Translations under genes and position numbers: made by a program
Source: Zeus faber
Lineage: Eukaryota; Chordata; Actinopteri; Zeiformes; Zeidae
DNA length: 64,000 nucleotides
NCBI GenBank assembly: GCA_960531495.1
Contig: OY482853.1
Span: 25,518,732 to 25,582,731, forward strand
Direction: 5' to 3'
The notes under the pieces: model-generated
The model's input: the letters and a program-made list of their open reading frames with translations, nothing else
What the model was told of the DNA's origin: nothing
Databases searched by the model: none
Shown here: positions 36,431 through 47,871 of the stretch, piece by piece
How positions within the stretch are numbered: position 1 is the first letter of the stretch
How the letters are laid out: each line of letters begins with the position of its first letter

Positions 36431-36472
36431 CAGTGATGGAGAATTAATCAGTGGATTAATTCTCCATCACTG
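36431..36472. repeat. Perfect 19-bp inverted repeat, 4-base loop
   Basis: CAGTGATGGAGAATTAATC (36431-36449) and its exact reverse complement (36454-36472) flank the loop AGTG. No poly-T run follows, and nothing suggests a bacterial-type terminator in this eukaryotic context. Confidence 0.95.
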
Positions 36473-36850
36473 TGGCCTAAAGTGGAGGCATTTAGTCATA
36501 AAAATAAGATTCATACATTTTAAAAGGGACCCTGTTTGCATTAATCAGCCCTCAAGACACTTAATGTCAGTCATCCAGACAGATGATCCCTCCGTACGAA
36601 CATCAGCTCTTCATTTATTTAAGACCCTTTTTTTCATACTCCCAATTATCCCATGGGATATTATTCCATTAGATTTCGACCATCCATAAGAGAGAGACTG
36701 CTCTCTGAAATCGCATTAATATTCATGACGCGTATCAAATATCAATACTAGGGGGCACAAATCAGCGCCCATATATTAGACAAACCGGTCACATAAATGA
36801 AAGGCAAATTATGATTGCGCAACAGAGCTATATATTTGAAATAAGTTAAC
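36473..36850. other. No gene or repeat recognised
   Basis: AT-rich spacer, short frames only. Confidence 0.4.
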
Positions 36851-37661
36851 ACCTTATTCAGTGGTTCCTGAACTTTCTTTGTCATGCTCTGCATGAAACT
36901 AGTAATCCCCCTGCCCCATCATAATCCAATCCTCTTTGTATGAATTCTAACCGGTGCTTTTCCAAAATGTTGACACTTAACCATGTTGAATAATGGGAAA
37001 AAAAAGGTACGTTTAAAGTTTTTATGGGAAAGCAATGGTATGAAAAATAATTGCATTTTTTTCTTTCAGATTTATATCTGTTTCTATAAACAGTTTACAC
37101 AAAACTGTTCACTGTAGATAGTAAATTGGCTATCAAGACTCACCCCTACAGCATATAAACAAAATAAATCTTATGAATAATTATTGTGTTTGTGTTATCA
37201 TGATTCAACCACCTGCAATGCGAGCGTGTCCTTAATAATCCACTCAATTTTAGACGTTTCTCACACAGGTTATAAAAATCCTCTTGTTCTTTGGTCCTTT
37301 AAAAAAAATCAAATGATAATTGACACAAGAGTCACAAAAAACGAACACATAGTCAGAAAACTGGCTCTTAAACTCACAGCAAAAACAAACCAACTGGAAG
37401 CGCATGCGCAGTGCTCGCATAAAGCATGCGACCATCTCTCAAAGAGGCAGTAACCAATCACCAAATATTAAACATGTACTCTTCATCACAGAGCGGATGC
37501 AGACGAGAACGTCAAGTTGTTCAAATAAAAAGAAGCCAAGTGCTCATGGTGTGCGCTAGTAACACGCTGTTTGTTGTGTTGAAACACATGTAAGAACATT
37601 TCCGTTTCAAAATGTTTTCCGTTTATTTTGCCGTGCCCCCCTTGCAACCACTGACCTTATT
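36851..37661. mobile_element. hAT non-autonomous element with perfect 8-bp TSD ACCTTATT
   Basis: The body 36859-37653 (795 bp) begins CAGTGGTTCCTGAACTTTC and ends CCCCCCTTGCAACCACTG. CAGTGGTT...AACCACTG is a Charlie-like hAT terminus. ACCTTATT is repeated exactly at 36851-36858 and 37654-37661. C-rich tracts lie just inside both ends (AATCCCCCTGCCCC and GCCGTGCCCCCC), as in the family. The interior is AT-rich without transposase. Confidence 0.9.
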
Positions 37662-37849
37662 GATCCCTGGGGGTTGGGTTCAGGAAATTGTCCAAGAAAT
37701 TCAAGAAAATATAGTACAGACATTTACTGAATATAGTATAGTTGCTTTGGTTGGAGATTACAGTACTTGGCTTGCCGCCAGTAGCTGCTACAGTAGATGG
37801 CGTTGTGAGTTCCCTCTTTACAGTTATGGAGTGTTGACTCATGGGTATG

Positions 37850-38314
37850 GTGCTGCGTGGCTTTTGCGGCTGCTAAACCGCCGCAAATCATAGTGTATGG
37901 TAATTAAATTAGGTATTATTCATACATTTGGTGCAAAATTGGCTTTGCAATGCAAATGAGCCTCATTTAACCATTAGTGTCCAATTCACAAAACCGGCGC
38001 TAATAGCCACATGCAGTTCGAGTGACGCTATTACGGTCTGCAGAGATCTGGTGGTAACTGCGCAAGACCAAAAAAAGGCTCCGTTGTGTGATCATCTTCA
38101 GAGAGCTAGTGCAACTGAAGCGCATTTATAAGGGCTGTCAAAACAAGAACAAATTGGACTCAGCAGAACAACTTTATGGCGGTTTTTGCGCCGGCATATC
38201 ATTAGCGCAATATCTTTGTGAATAGGACGCTAAGACGCTGCAGATAGCGGACGCAATTGATACGAAATTCATGGTGCTATTAGCGACCGCAGTCCATTCT
38301 TTGTGAATTTGCCT
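37850..38314. mobile_element. Terminal-repeat MITE, copy 1 (partner of 51868-52550)
   Basis: Shares GTGGCTTTTGC-GC-GCTAAACC at the left and, at the right, AACTTTATGGC, CATATCATTAGCGCAATATC, GCAGATAGCGGACGCAA and GGTGCTATTAG with 51868-52550. It ends TTCTTTGTGAATTTGCC, matching the inverse of the other copy's left end (GGGACAAATTCACAAAAG). The left terminus is worn. A 3-bp-duplicating superfamily such as PIF/Harbinger is possible but not shown. Confidence 0.65.
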
Positions 38315-40200
38315 CTCTCTGTATAAAGTACTCTCACTTCATGTTGTTGAACTATTCCTTTGACGTAACAGTCGGTAAACTATTTAAATGGACTGACATA
38401 ACTACGATTGACAGAAAAACGTCATGTGTAAACAGACCCCTCTGATACAAATGCCTAATAAAGCACAGTAAGAAAAAAAACGGAATTGCCGATGTCGATT
38501 TCTCACAGTTGCCCATGGCATGTCATGAATATATAAACCTTTTTTTTTTTTTTCCAGTACATTAACATTGTTTTATATGATTTTATGTTGACTCTCTGAA
38601 GTTGGTCAAGAACACTGGCTGTTTGTCAATGTCTGTGCTTACGCTCTCGAATTTTTGCGTTTTGTCATCTTTCGGTCAAACAAACGTATGGTTCCAAACT
38701 CAAGTTTCCATAAAGAGGAGAAGGTCTAACATGCGAAAAGGTGTTTTCACTCAAAATATCGAGAATGTATGGGTTGGTGACTCGGCTGACTGGATTCACC
38801 CAGATATTCATCAGCATTAATTTATACAGCAATGGTAGAACCCACCCGGTCATTTCTTCCCTTCCCACAAACACACCTAAACGTATGGCTTAGAGACCAT
38901 TCAAGACCAAATGGAAATTTTACATATTTATATAGTCACTTTGGGTTTCCCCAAAACTATGAATATTTTCCATTTCTGTATATTTTAGCTCACTGAAGTG
39001 TCTTCTGCTTCCACAGTGTGTTTAGTAAAAGAAAAGGACAAACCCAGCCAGGTGATATGTAAATTTGATGTAGAGAGCAGAAGAGTATTGACAGTTTCCA
39101 TTAATCCTTTATTCGCGGGCAGAGGAAAGGACACCTTTTATCAGTCTGACTTGATACAGAGAGGTGAGAGTGAACAGTTGTTCTCTTTCCCCCTCTCTCC
39201 CGCACAGATCGACACAATGATGATTTGTTTTCTGTTACCAGGGAGACTGCTAGCCGGGGAGAATACTGATCTTTCTCTGACGTGGACCTCGTAGCTTGCA
39301 TCATCGACTATGACGTTTGCTTTGCACGGCAATGAGCAATAAGCTCCAAATCAATTCCCTATGGGGAAAATTAATTGGGTTTTCTTATAATTGTCTTTTT
39401 TCAAGCAAGGGATATTTTTCTCCTCCATATTATATCTTACACATTATGTGTGTCTCTCTCATAGCACTTGGTCCATTGACTTCTGTAGCTATTTTCAATG
39501 CAGACATTTTGCTGAAAGCCGGCTAAACACGGAATTGGGCGATGAAGTTCACTTACAGGGAGGAACAGATGTAGGAAATATCAAAAACAGAACAAACAAA
39601 ACATCAAAACGCAGACCGAGACAGGGTTGACTATCCCAGAAATACCTTTGAAGTCCAGGTTATTTTTAATGAATTTGTGAGCAATGACAACTAAATCGGC
39701 AATTGGCTCCATTGATCACCAGTTGACATTGATGACAGACCCCAGCCCCCGACCGGGCGGAGGCGATGGTGCAGCCGAGCCCCCATGTGCGTGAATTGGG
39801 GGGATCTTTCATTCCGATTCTTTTGTGAGACCTCTGCTGTCTATTTACAGGGCAATGTCCGCAGTGGAAAAGAGGTATCGGAGTATTGGAGTGTTTTTTA
39901 ATTCTCCTCCAGACAGTGGTGTGTTTTCCTGTGTTTTTGTTTTCGATCTATTTATTTTCGTTTGTTTCCTACTTGTATGAAACAACCTTTTAAACACAAC
40001 TCGTCCTGTGTTATGGGACTTAATTTAGTAAAAACGAGATGTTATTGCGTAAATACTTGACTTGTAAATAATAAATCCTGCACTTCTGTAACGGGAGACT
40101 GCATTCGCCACGTGACATTATGTTCTATGACCCCCTCCCCCCTTCCTGATAGTATCGTAAATCGACAATTGCTGCCCCTCAGTGATCGCAGATTGGAATT
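38315..40200. other. No gene recognised
   Basis: Non-coding with a T-run (38541-38555). The segment 40170-40222 (GATCGCAGATTGGAATTTTG, CATGATCGCCCAAGCCTA) resembles the right terminus of a hAT-type element whose left end I could not find. Confidence 0.4.
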
Positions 40201-40329
40201 TTGCATGATCGCCCAAGCCTAGAGCTAATTTATCTGGGACTGGTACTAAAGCTTTGGCCAGTGTTTGACTGCTATCAGTATGATAACAGTATGAAAGGCC
40301 TTCAACAATCTGGCTTCTTCATTATCATG

Positions 40330-40510
40330 GTGGTGGATGGCTACATGTGTTTAAAGCTGCTCAATGAGCATTTACACTTTAATTCCACCAGGGAGAATCG
40401 GGTCTCCAGACTTAATCACACATCCAATATTTAGACACACTGGCTGAGAAATTCCCTGCATATTAACAAGCCGCATTAGTTCCAATTTCATTATGCTGAT
40501 AATTTCACAG
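40330..40510 (+). repeat. Unnamed dispersed repeat B, copy 2
   Basis: Matches 20990-21170 through CATTTACACTTTAATTCCAC (40370-40389) and the downstream blocks, including CATATTAACA and TTCCAATTTCATT. The same spacing supports common origin over the whole 170 bp. Confidence 0.65.
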
Positions 40511-40639
40511 TTCTTACGAGACTGATTGGATAGAGATGAGAACATTAGAGAGAAACAGTCACTTCTAACAACCATAGAAGTGTACACCCCAAAGAGTGAC
40601 CCTTACGGGACATCCTCCAAACCTCCATCATCCAACTCT

Positions 40640-41055
40640 CCAACCTTTAGCCCTCTGTCCTCCACCCACCAACCCTCTATCATTTATTCTCCATCCCTCC
40701 TTCCTCCATCTCACCATCCTTTAGCCCTCCATCCTCTGTCCTCCATTGTTTAGCCATCCATCCTCCTTACCTCCATCCTTTAGCCCTCCATCCTTCCATC
40801 TCTCCATCCTTCAACACTCCATCCACCAATCCTCCATCCTTCAGCCCTCTGTCCTCCATTGTTTAGCCATCCATCCTCTTTCCCTCCATCCTTTAGCCCT
40901 CCATCCCTCCATCTCTCCATCCTTCAACACTCCATCCACCAATCCTCCATCCTTCAGCCCTCTGTCCTCCATTGTTTCACCCTCCATCCTCTATCCCTCC
41001 ATCCTTTAGCCCTTCATCCCTCCATCTCTCCAACTTTCCATCCCTCCATCCTTAA
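40640..41055. repeat. Minisatellite, 113-bp period, built of CCATCC-type subunits
   Basis: A block containing TCCTCCATTGTTTAGCCATC, CTCCATCCTTTAGCCCTCC and TTCAACACTCCATCCACCAA recurs at 113-bp spacing (for example 40739, 40852, 40965). About three and a half units. Within each unit are imperfect CCATCCYY repeats. The overlapping Ser/His/Pro-rich frames (40746 and 40859, 113 apart) only reflect the array. Confidence 0.92.
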
Positions 41056-41920
41056 GCCAGGATCTCCATTTGGTAGTGCTGTAACTCTATAGAACCAGGT
41101 TTAACCTTTTCTGTAATTGTGTTCTAAAGTGCACCAGTGATCCTCTCAGGTCAAGGTTGACTCTGATTCAGGAAATGTTATTTATTGCTCTTGCACATTG
41201 CAGTCCACCAAGCCTGTCTTGGAGTTGGAACTGCAATTTTTTCTTTTTTATTTTTTCTGGAAAAGCCACATTTCTATAAGCTATTTTTTTCGGTGCCGTT
41301 ATTGTAATAAAATCCACAAGAAAAAACAAGGAGATTCCAAACAGAATTTGGAATTGCCCCACAGGTCTGCTCATCTGGATACAGATAATTGATACAGTAT
41401 TACTAGTAGTACTAAAAAGTAGTACTTTTACTTCTTGACCTCTTTTAGTTAAAGTTAGCTAAAGGGTCAAATATTAGAAAACACTGAATACCAAACATCA
41501 AGTAGCTGATTGAGATTTGTATCATCTATTTGCCAATTGTTTTTTGTGCCATTGCTTAAAATAGTTTTTGCTTTTTCCATTTTCACTAAATTAGTTTTCA
41601 AAACTAGAGATTGATGGAAAACAACACAAATCCTTATTAGTGTCAGCAGTCAGTATTTTTGTGCATAAAAACATCCATTTCATGTTTTTTGGGGGGGAAA
41701 ATTTAATCCGGTTACAGAGAGTAACACCTGCTCCGTGCATTCTGCTCCCCCACTCTACAAAAAGAGATCCCCTGCCTTCCCCCTGAAATCTACGCCTATG
41801 ACCTCGCAAAATGCAATCTTGGCAAGTAAACAATAACTATTTCTAGTTAAAGATCTCTCCAGTGAACAAAGCTAAATGAGAATTCTAACTGAACCATCCA
41901 AATGCGTTGCACTCCGTTAG
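41056..41920. other. No gene or repeat recognised
   Basis: AT-rich with a short G run (41691-41698). Short frames only. Confidence 0.45.
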
Positions 41921-41924
41921 AAGA

Positions 41925-42095
41925 CAATGGAGCAAGAAAAATATTGGGAATATAACATTGAATTTTTTTTAAACAATAGGATATGATTTTATTCATGTTA
42001 TTCATTGTATCCTCTATAATATTTTTATACGGTTTCAATCACCGAGTCACCATGCTTTACCTTATCTGTAAGTGGGAGCGAATGTAAACAAACAT
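41925..42095 (+). repeat. Direct repeat D, left copy
   Basis: Shares GAGCAAGAAAAATATTG-GA, TATAACATT-AATT, AAACAATAGGATA-GAT, TTTTCATT-style stretches and a GTGG-G-GAAT-TAAACAAA end with 42510-42700, about 580 bp downstream in the same orientation. Confidence 0.65.
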
Positions 42096-42414
42096 GGAGG
42101 AGCTTCAGGAAATTACTCACGGACCAAACACACACAAAGCTTAACACGGAAAGGACTAAAAACATGGTCGCTTGTTTACAATTTACAACTTTTTAAACAC
42201 CAACTTGTGTTTGATAAAGAAATCTCCAATTGCGTGATGGCACCATTTTTGGATTACTACAACATTTGGCCGTCTGCTACCAAGTCGTGACAACATAAGG
42301 TGAGGGGGACTTCCGAGCCAAACCAAACTACCTTTTTGTTTGCCGATTTTGTTTTAGTTCAAAGTTTCAGTGAATGAGAGGGAACGCAAACAAGTCATTC
42401 GAGCCATCATGTCT

Positions 42415-42440
42415 CAAGTCAAGTCAAGTCAAGTCACGAG
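42415..42440. repeat. Short (AAGTC)n tandem repeat
   Basis: About five AAGTC units, followed by further scattered CAAGTC motifs to 42510. Confidence 0.85.
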
Positions 42441-42509
42441 TCTTTTACTTCCAAGCCCAGTCTCAAGTCATTTATTTTCTGTCATTTCAAGTTGCAAGTC
42501 ATCAAAAGA

Positions 42510-42700
42510 GTGCAGAGCAAGAAAAATATTGCGACTATAACATTTAATTACTAATAAACAATAGGATAGGATCTTTTTCATTAAATGCCTTGCTTTCATT
42601 ATAATTGTGTCATTTATTTAGAGGAGGTCAGCTGAGTCCAGTCACATTAAATCATTTTAAATAATGTTATTTTTTGTAGTGGAATGAATATAAACAAATA
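42510..42700 (+). repeat. Direct repeat D, right copy
   Basis: See the left copy at 41925-42095. The blocks are in the same order but the right copy carries extra sequence, including CTTGCTTTCATTATAATTG. Confidence 0.65.
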
Positions 42701-43425
42701 TTTAATACAATTTCATAAATAAAAATTATGTTTTGGAACCGTAAGAGCCGGCAAACCTTTCAACACTATTGTAAGTGCGTCTTTTCTCTGTCCACCACCT
42801 CCGTGTCCGCTCTTTTTAGTTTTTTCTTTTTTTCCTCATTCTACTCATCAGGTGTGAGCGATGCACAGCACTTAGCGCTGGAGTGAGTGACAAGGAAACA
42901 ACATATTACATGGAAAATAAAAATCCACACAAATAACAGACAAAGAGGCCCCCTATTGCCCCCAGGCAATTGCCTAACTATGCCCGAGAATGACTGCCTA
43001 TGTGTAATGTGTGTGAGCAAAGAATCTCCGATTCACCACTCAAACAGTGACTGGCACCAAGCAAGGGCAAGTGAAGAAATATATACATAGAAAAAAAAAA
43101 AGCAATTTCACTAATTTTGGGATTGTCGTAAGAAATACGAGGTGTGGCGTATGAGCATCAAAGCGTGAGACTTTGAGCATGAGGGTGTTTGGACGGCACG
43201 GGACAAGCAGACGCAGCTAATTGATACACCCTGCTGTCCTAGAAGGAACACTATTGCCCTTACTACTGATGTGCGCGTTTGAACGAATCGTTGGAAAACA
43301 GACGAGTCTTTTTACTGACTCAGGAGTGATGAGTCCTCGTCTCCATTAACTCCATTAACGTTGGCTGGCTCGCTCCTCCTACCTGCCACTATTATAGCTA
43401 GACAACGTGTCACTAACACTATTGT
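42701..43425. other. No gene recognised
   Basis: Includes AAGAGCCGGCAAACC (42742) and GCCCCCAGGCAATTGCCTA (42957-42975), motifs of repeat-like type that I cannot assign. Short frames only. Confidence 0.4.
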
Positions 43426-44037
43426 GCAACTCTTATATTAACGTCCAGGTTGCGTAGATAGCCAAGGTTTCCTGAGGAGGACTCAGATCTATTACTGATG
43501 GTTGTAGGATGTTGTTCGTCAATTTGATTTTAACTTTTAGAGACTGCTGTAGTTGAAGGAATTGTAGGAAGCCGTGGCCACCGAAATTATACCTTTGGGT
43601 TAAGGTTGTCTTTTCCAAGACCTGAAGATTATTGGTCGGTTTTTAACCAGAAAGTCCAGGTTGTGCCAGATTGGGGTGAATTTGTTTGGATTGTTTTCCT
43701 CAAACTCAGTGTGACCACTGAGATTGAGGAATTTCCACCAGGCTGACAGAGTCGTTGCGATGAATGGGTTTTTAAAGCAATTATGTTTCCTTATTGATTC
43801 AGTATCGAATGGGAGATCAGAAATTGATAACCCCTGACATTCTGTTTGTTCAATGTCTCGCCCTCCATGGCCCAGTTGTTGCTCTGCTTGTAACCATTTA
43901 ATTATAAATTGAAGATGGTTCGCTAGATATTAGTATCTGAAGTTTGGGGCTGCTAGGCCTCCACAGTCTTTGTTTTTCTATGTACTGTTGGTTGGACTGG
44001 GGTCATTGAAAATATACAGTTTATTTTTGGGAGTATA

Positions 44038-44381
44038 TTCAAGATTCAAGATTAAAGACGTATATTCATATACATACTTTCATACATATATGCAGTGAAA
44101 TATCTTTGCAACGCACCTGGAGATTATACACAATAGTTTCTAAACCTAATAGTCTCTAAACTATCTAACATAATAGCTAACCTCATTTCTACCTAGCTAA
44201 CAAACTGAAACTAACTGATTCCTAAAATGTAATGCAGTTAGTGAGTAGAATAATATAAATAAAATAAAATTAAAATAAAATAAGACTCAAAATGGTAATA
44301 CAGAGTGGGGGTACCAAATAGAAGAAAAGGTAAAAAATGTATGTATATGGGATAGGCTATTTGTATATGCAGATATGTGCA
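44038..44381 (-). mobile_element. L2/CR1-type LINE 3' end inserted into L1 copy 2
   Basis: The sequence matches the 3' UTR of the LINE at 2850-3186 (inverse) and 56686-57000: a TTGAATC-type tail at 44038-44055, CATACATATATGCAGTGAAA at 44089-44108, AATAAAATAAAATTAAAATA at 44261-44280, and TATGGGATAGGCTA at 44346-44359. Homology ends at about 44381 by 5' truncation. On both sides the L1 ORF2 sequence continues (VKMN before, LPKI after), which locates the insertion precisely. Confidence 0.88.
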
Positions 44382-44759
44382 GTGTTCATTTTCACTGCTG
44401 CTATCCTACCAATTAGTGAGATGGGTAGGTTGTTCCATCAAATGAGGTCTTCTTAAATTGATTTGAGCAATCAAGTAAAGTTAGGGGTAAACACATCTGA
44501 CAGATTGGTGGAGATATAAATACTAAGTTATCTAATGATGCCCGTTGTGATGGTTAAGGGAGGTTTCTGGGTTACAGCATTCCAATCCTCCCCACTGAGT
44601 GGTAAGACCATGGTTTGATTCCAATGTATTGAATAGTCTGATATAGCTGAGAATCTAGATATAAGATTGAATACTTCTGGTTGAGATGATATTGGGTTCT
44701 ATGAATACAACAAAATATCTTCTGCATAAAAACTGATTTTGTGAACAGAGTTTCCTGTT

Positions 44760-45309
44760 TTATGCCAACGATATTACTGTTTTGATGGATGGCCAACGCG
44801 AGGGGTTTAATAAAGATGGCGGATAGTAAAGGGGAGAGCAGACATCCTTGTCTTGTGCCGCATCAAACAGTGAAATGCTCTGAAGTGTAACCATTGGTGA
44901 TGACAGAAGCAGATGGAGATTTGTACAGGATTCTGATCCATTGAATGAGGGACTCTCCAAAGCCAAATTTTTTGAGGTTTGAAAAGAGATATGTGAAATT
45001 AACTCTATCAAATGCTTTTTCGGCATCCAAAGAGGCAATATCAGTATTTAAGCTGTTCCTTTGAGATATGCTAATCAGACTGAATAAATGGCACATATTG
45101 CCGGATGAGTGTCTGCCCTTGACAAAGCCTGTTTGGTCTGGGTGAAATATGAATGGAATAAGTTTTTCATTTCTGTTGGTTAGTGTTTTGCTAATAATCT
45201 TTAGATCGCAATAAATTAGACTCATGGGTCTATAACTGAAGGTGAGGGATGAGTCCTTATTGGGTTTGAGCAAAACCAAAATGAGAGCAGTATTAATGTG
45301 CGGATGCAT
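44760..45309 (-). pseudogene. L1 reverse transcriptase domain, broken
   Basis: The 148-codon frame 45309-44863 carries LVLLKPNKDSSLTFSYRPMS, LKIISKTLTNRNEKLIPFI, HPDQTGFVKGRHSSGNM and SLDAEKAFDRVNF, the palm motif A of L1 RT. It stops after YTSEHFTV. The next motif, GTRQGCLLSPLL, is readable in the same frame after the TGA, but a frame change follows. The YADD-equivalent near 44722 reads as FYAEDIL after frame correction, so the first catalytic Asp of the pair appears as Glu. The domain is non-functional. Confidence 0.86.
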
Positions 45310-45442
45310 GGTGGATGTTGACTAAATCTCTGTAACCATTCTGAAGAATAATGGGGATATAAGTGGCCAGAGGTGTTTATAGAATCTTCGTTGTACTTTC
45401 AGCTCACATCTCAGCTTGACAAAATGGGAAGAATTCCAATGT

Positions 45443-45750
45443 CCCCGTGCGTGGCGTTTCAGCATCTCATCGTGCATCACCCTTTATATACAGTATAATA
45501 CACTATATACACTATATATACTATATATACTTTATATACTACATACACTGTATATACACTGTATATACACTGTAAACATCTCATCTCGTCATCGTTTTCA
45601 GTCTCAGTCTCGTTCCTGCAGTTTGTCAGTATTCACTACACTAGTGTTCGCAATGGCCACACCCCCTTACCGTGAAATAACATGGGTCCTCGCTGATCGG
45701 CCAATTCACTTAATGAGCTGGTTGTCGGAACAGAACTCGGTCGTTAAATA
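45443..45750 (+). mobile_element. Tigger-like MITE, copy 2, carrying a TATACACTG-type expansion
   Basis: Matches the interior of 8458-8780: CATCTCATCGTGCATCAC at 45463-45480, then CAGTCTCAGTC, TGTCAGTATTCACTACACTA, AATGGCCACACCCCCTTACC and GTCGGAACAGAACTCGGTCG. Between the first and second blocks about 95 bp of TATACACTG- and TATATACTA-like repeats (45485-45575) are inserted, and CATCTCATC is duplicated on the far side. Both terminal repeats are lost; the right end runs into (TA)n. Confidence 0.75.
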
Positions 45751-46360
45751 TATATATATGTATATATACAGTACATTAAATATGTAGAAATACAATGAAT
45801 AATTATTTCAATCCACAAATCTATTATGTTTTTCCAAAACAATAAGAAATATCAATATATATATATATTATATATATATGAGTTGTGTCAACCCATTTTG
45901 CAAAATTAATGTTTGCATAATTGATATGTCTTTATTGCCAACAACTTTTGCATTTGTATTTGTGCTTTGTGACAAATATTGGGATGCAAATATCCCAGGG
46001 GAAGGGTTGGAGTGGATACACGGACTGGATCATGGAGTAATAAATATTTTTTTTAAAGTTAAAAAAAATCAATAAACAACACAAAAAAACATATATATTT
46101 GGACTATAGAAGGCAATTATATTCTGAGATTTATATGAATTTGGCCAAATACAGATGAGCCTGATTTTGCTATTTTTGGCCTAATATTTTCATTGCCATA
46201 ACATTGTGTCGCAATTTAGCACTAATGTTATTATCTGCAGCATTAGTGTTCTTAGCTCCCTCCTACAGCAGAATCCAGAACACATGTGGTTTTGTTGTGT
46301 AACTTTTAATAGTGTCTTTGATAGCTCCTATAGAGGTATTACTTCAATAATGGATGGATT
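45751..46360. other. TA-rich spacer, no gene
   Basis: TA runs at 45749-45758 and 45855-45880. Short frames only. Confidence 0.5.
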
Positions 46361-46363
46361 TTT

Positions 46364-46380
46364 GTGTGTGTGTGTGTGTG

Positions 46381-46458
<78 letters not shown>

Positions 46459-46470
46459 CGTGCGTGTGTG
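46364..46470. repeat. Interrupted (TG)n microsatellite
   Basis: About 50 TG units with GC and AT interruptions (TGTGCGTG, TGTATGTG, GTGCGTGCGTGCG). Confidence 0.95.
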
Positions 46471-47540
46471 CGATAGAAGGTGTCATGGCTGACTAATGTA
46501 GATAAGCAGTTGGAGGAGAGGTTTTTTTTTCCATTTTTTCACCACCTCAGAGGACTCTGCTCATCCTTTTGATTTTAACACTCCATCTCTTCTTCTCCAC
46601 CTCCCCTTCAACCGGCTTCTCCTCCCGTTTTTATCGCCGCCGTCTCCCCCGTCTAATTATGGGAAACACAAATTTGCAGCCTGCGTACGGAAGTTATTAA
46701 CTCTGAACTGCAGAGTGTGGGGGGGGGTTATCTCTCAACGTATTTTCAAAACCGAGTTGTATTTATAAATAGTAGATCAATATAAAACCGTGGAGTGCAA
46801 TATTCCCGTTGAATAACATGGGGAAACAGTTTCCGAGACGCTGAACAGCGCAAACGCCGTCCATGGTTTCGTTTGAAGCGAGCGTCCAGGTGAAGATCAT
46901 TCCTCCATATTCCATGTGATGTGAAGTCACAATGTGAAGCCGTTTTGATAGAATTTAACCTTTACACAGTTTTCCACACCCTTCTCTTTAACAAGCCATA
47001 GCTTGAAAAGAACAAAAAGTGAAACGGCACCAAAAGCACCTAAAATCTGCGTTGAGTCACAATTGTCCCTTCATAAAGTGGATTCATGTTATTACATTAT
47101 TATAGGCCTATACTACCTACAGTTATTTATATCTAAATATAAATCTGTTTTTTATCAGTTTTTGACACATTGACACCAGAAGCGTCTGGTTATAGTGACT
47201 GGGAGTGTATGAATATGGACGTGAGGGGGAAAAATTGCTCAAATTGTTCTCCAAAACTTCCACATCGCATTTAAACTGTGAAAGGAAAACGTGCTTCTGC
47301 ATTGAAAGACCACTTAAACAAGAGTTTACGTTTGGCAGATTTATTTTCCCAAGCCGCCCGTGCTTGTTTACACCTCCAAAATCCAATCTTTCATACTTAA
47401 ATTCGGGAGGTGAAGTAGGGACAATCGCTTGTCAGACGGGACAAGTTCACCAAAACGTTCCTCTGCTTTCAGACTGTATGTTACATTAGTGCAGATTGTT
47501 AATTTTAGATGTCTACCGCTTGATTTAGTTTATAGCCATA
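46471..47540. other. No gene or repeat recognised
   Basis: Includes a G-run (46720-46727). Frames of up to 94 codons show no conserved motif. Confidence 0.45.
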
Positions 47541-47822
47541 ATCTTAAAGCCTTCTCTCTCTCTCTCTCTCTCTCTCATTTTCTCCCTCGCTCTATTATTA
47601 TTCAGAGGAGATAATACCTAGTGAGCTCATGCGGAACGACCACTTGACGACACTATGCGATGCATTCTGGTATCGACATTACTATGCAAATGAATGCAGA
47701 CAGAAAAGAAAGCAGAATGTTGTGGTCCCCCTCGCCCCCCCAAAAACAAAAAAAAAATAGAATCCACCTGGTTTTCAAATTTTACCAGTCTTAATGAAGG
47801 GGATGGATCGTTTGGTTTGTTT

Positions 47823-47871
<49 letters not shown>

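Larger units (their letters stand above)
43430..45395 (-). mobile_element. Decayed L1/Tx1-type LINE, copy 2, 5'- and 3'-truncated
   Basis: Minus-strand translation follows ORF2 from just before the RT (FYKHLWPLISPLFF at 45395) through RT (45309-44760) and the post-RT region (HPLMEQPTHLIGRIAAVKMN near 44385-44450). An inserted L2-type tail (44381-44038) interrupts it. It then resumes as LPKINCIFSMTP and runs through NNWAMEGETLNKQ, FKNPFIATTLSAWWKFLNL, NKFTPIWHNLDFLVKNRPII to about 43430. Stops and frameshifts are frequent. The zinc-knuckle end and 3' UTR are absent. Confidence 0.88.

Noticed and set aside
36431..36472. Rho-independent transcription terminator
   Set aside because: No T-run after the stem, and the genome is eukaryotic.
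40640..41055. CRISPR-like array
   Set aside because: Units are contiguous with no unique spacers and the period is 113 bp; it is a minisatellite in a eukaryotic genome.
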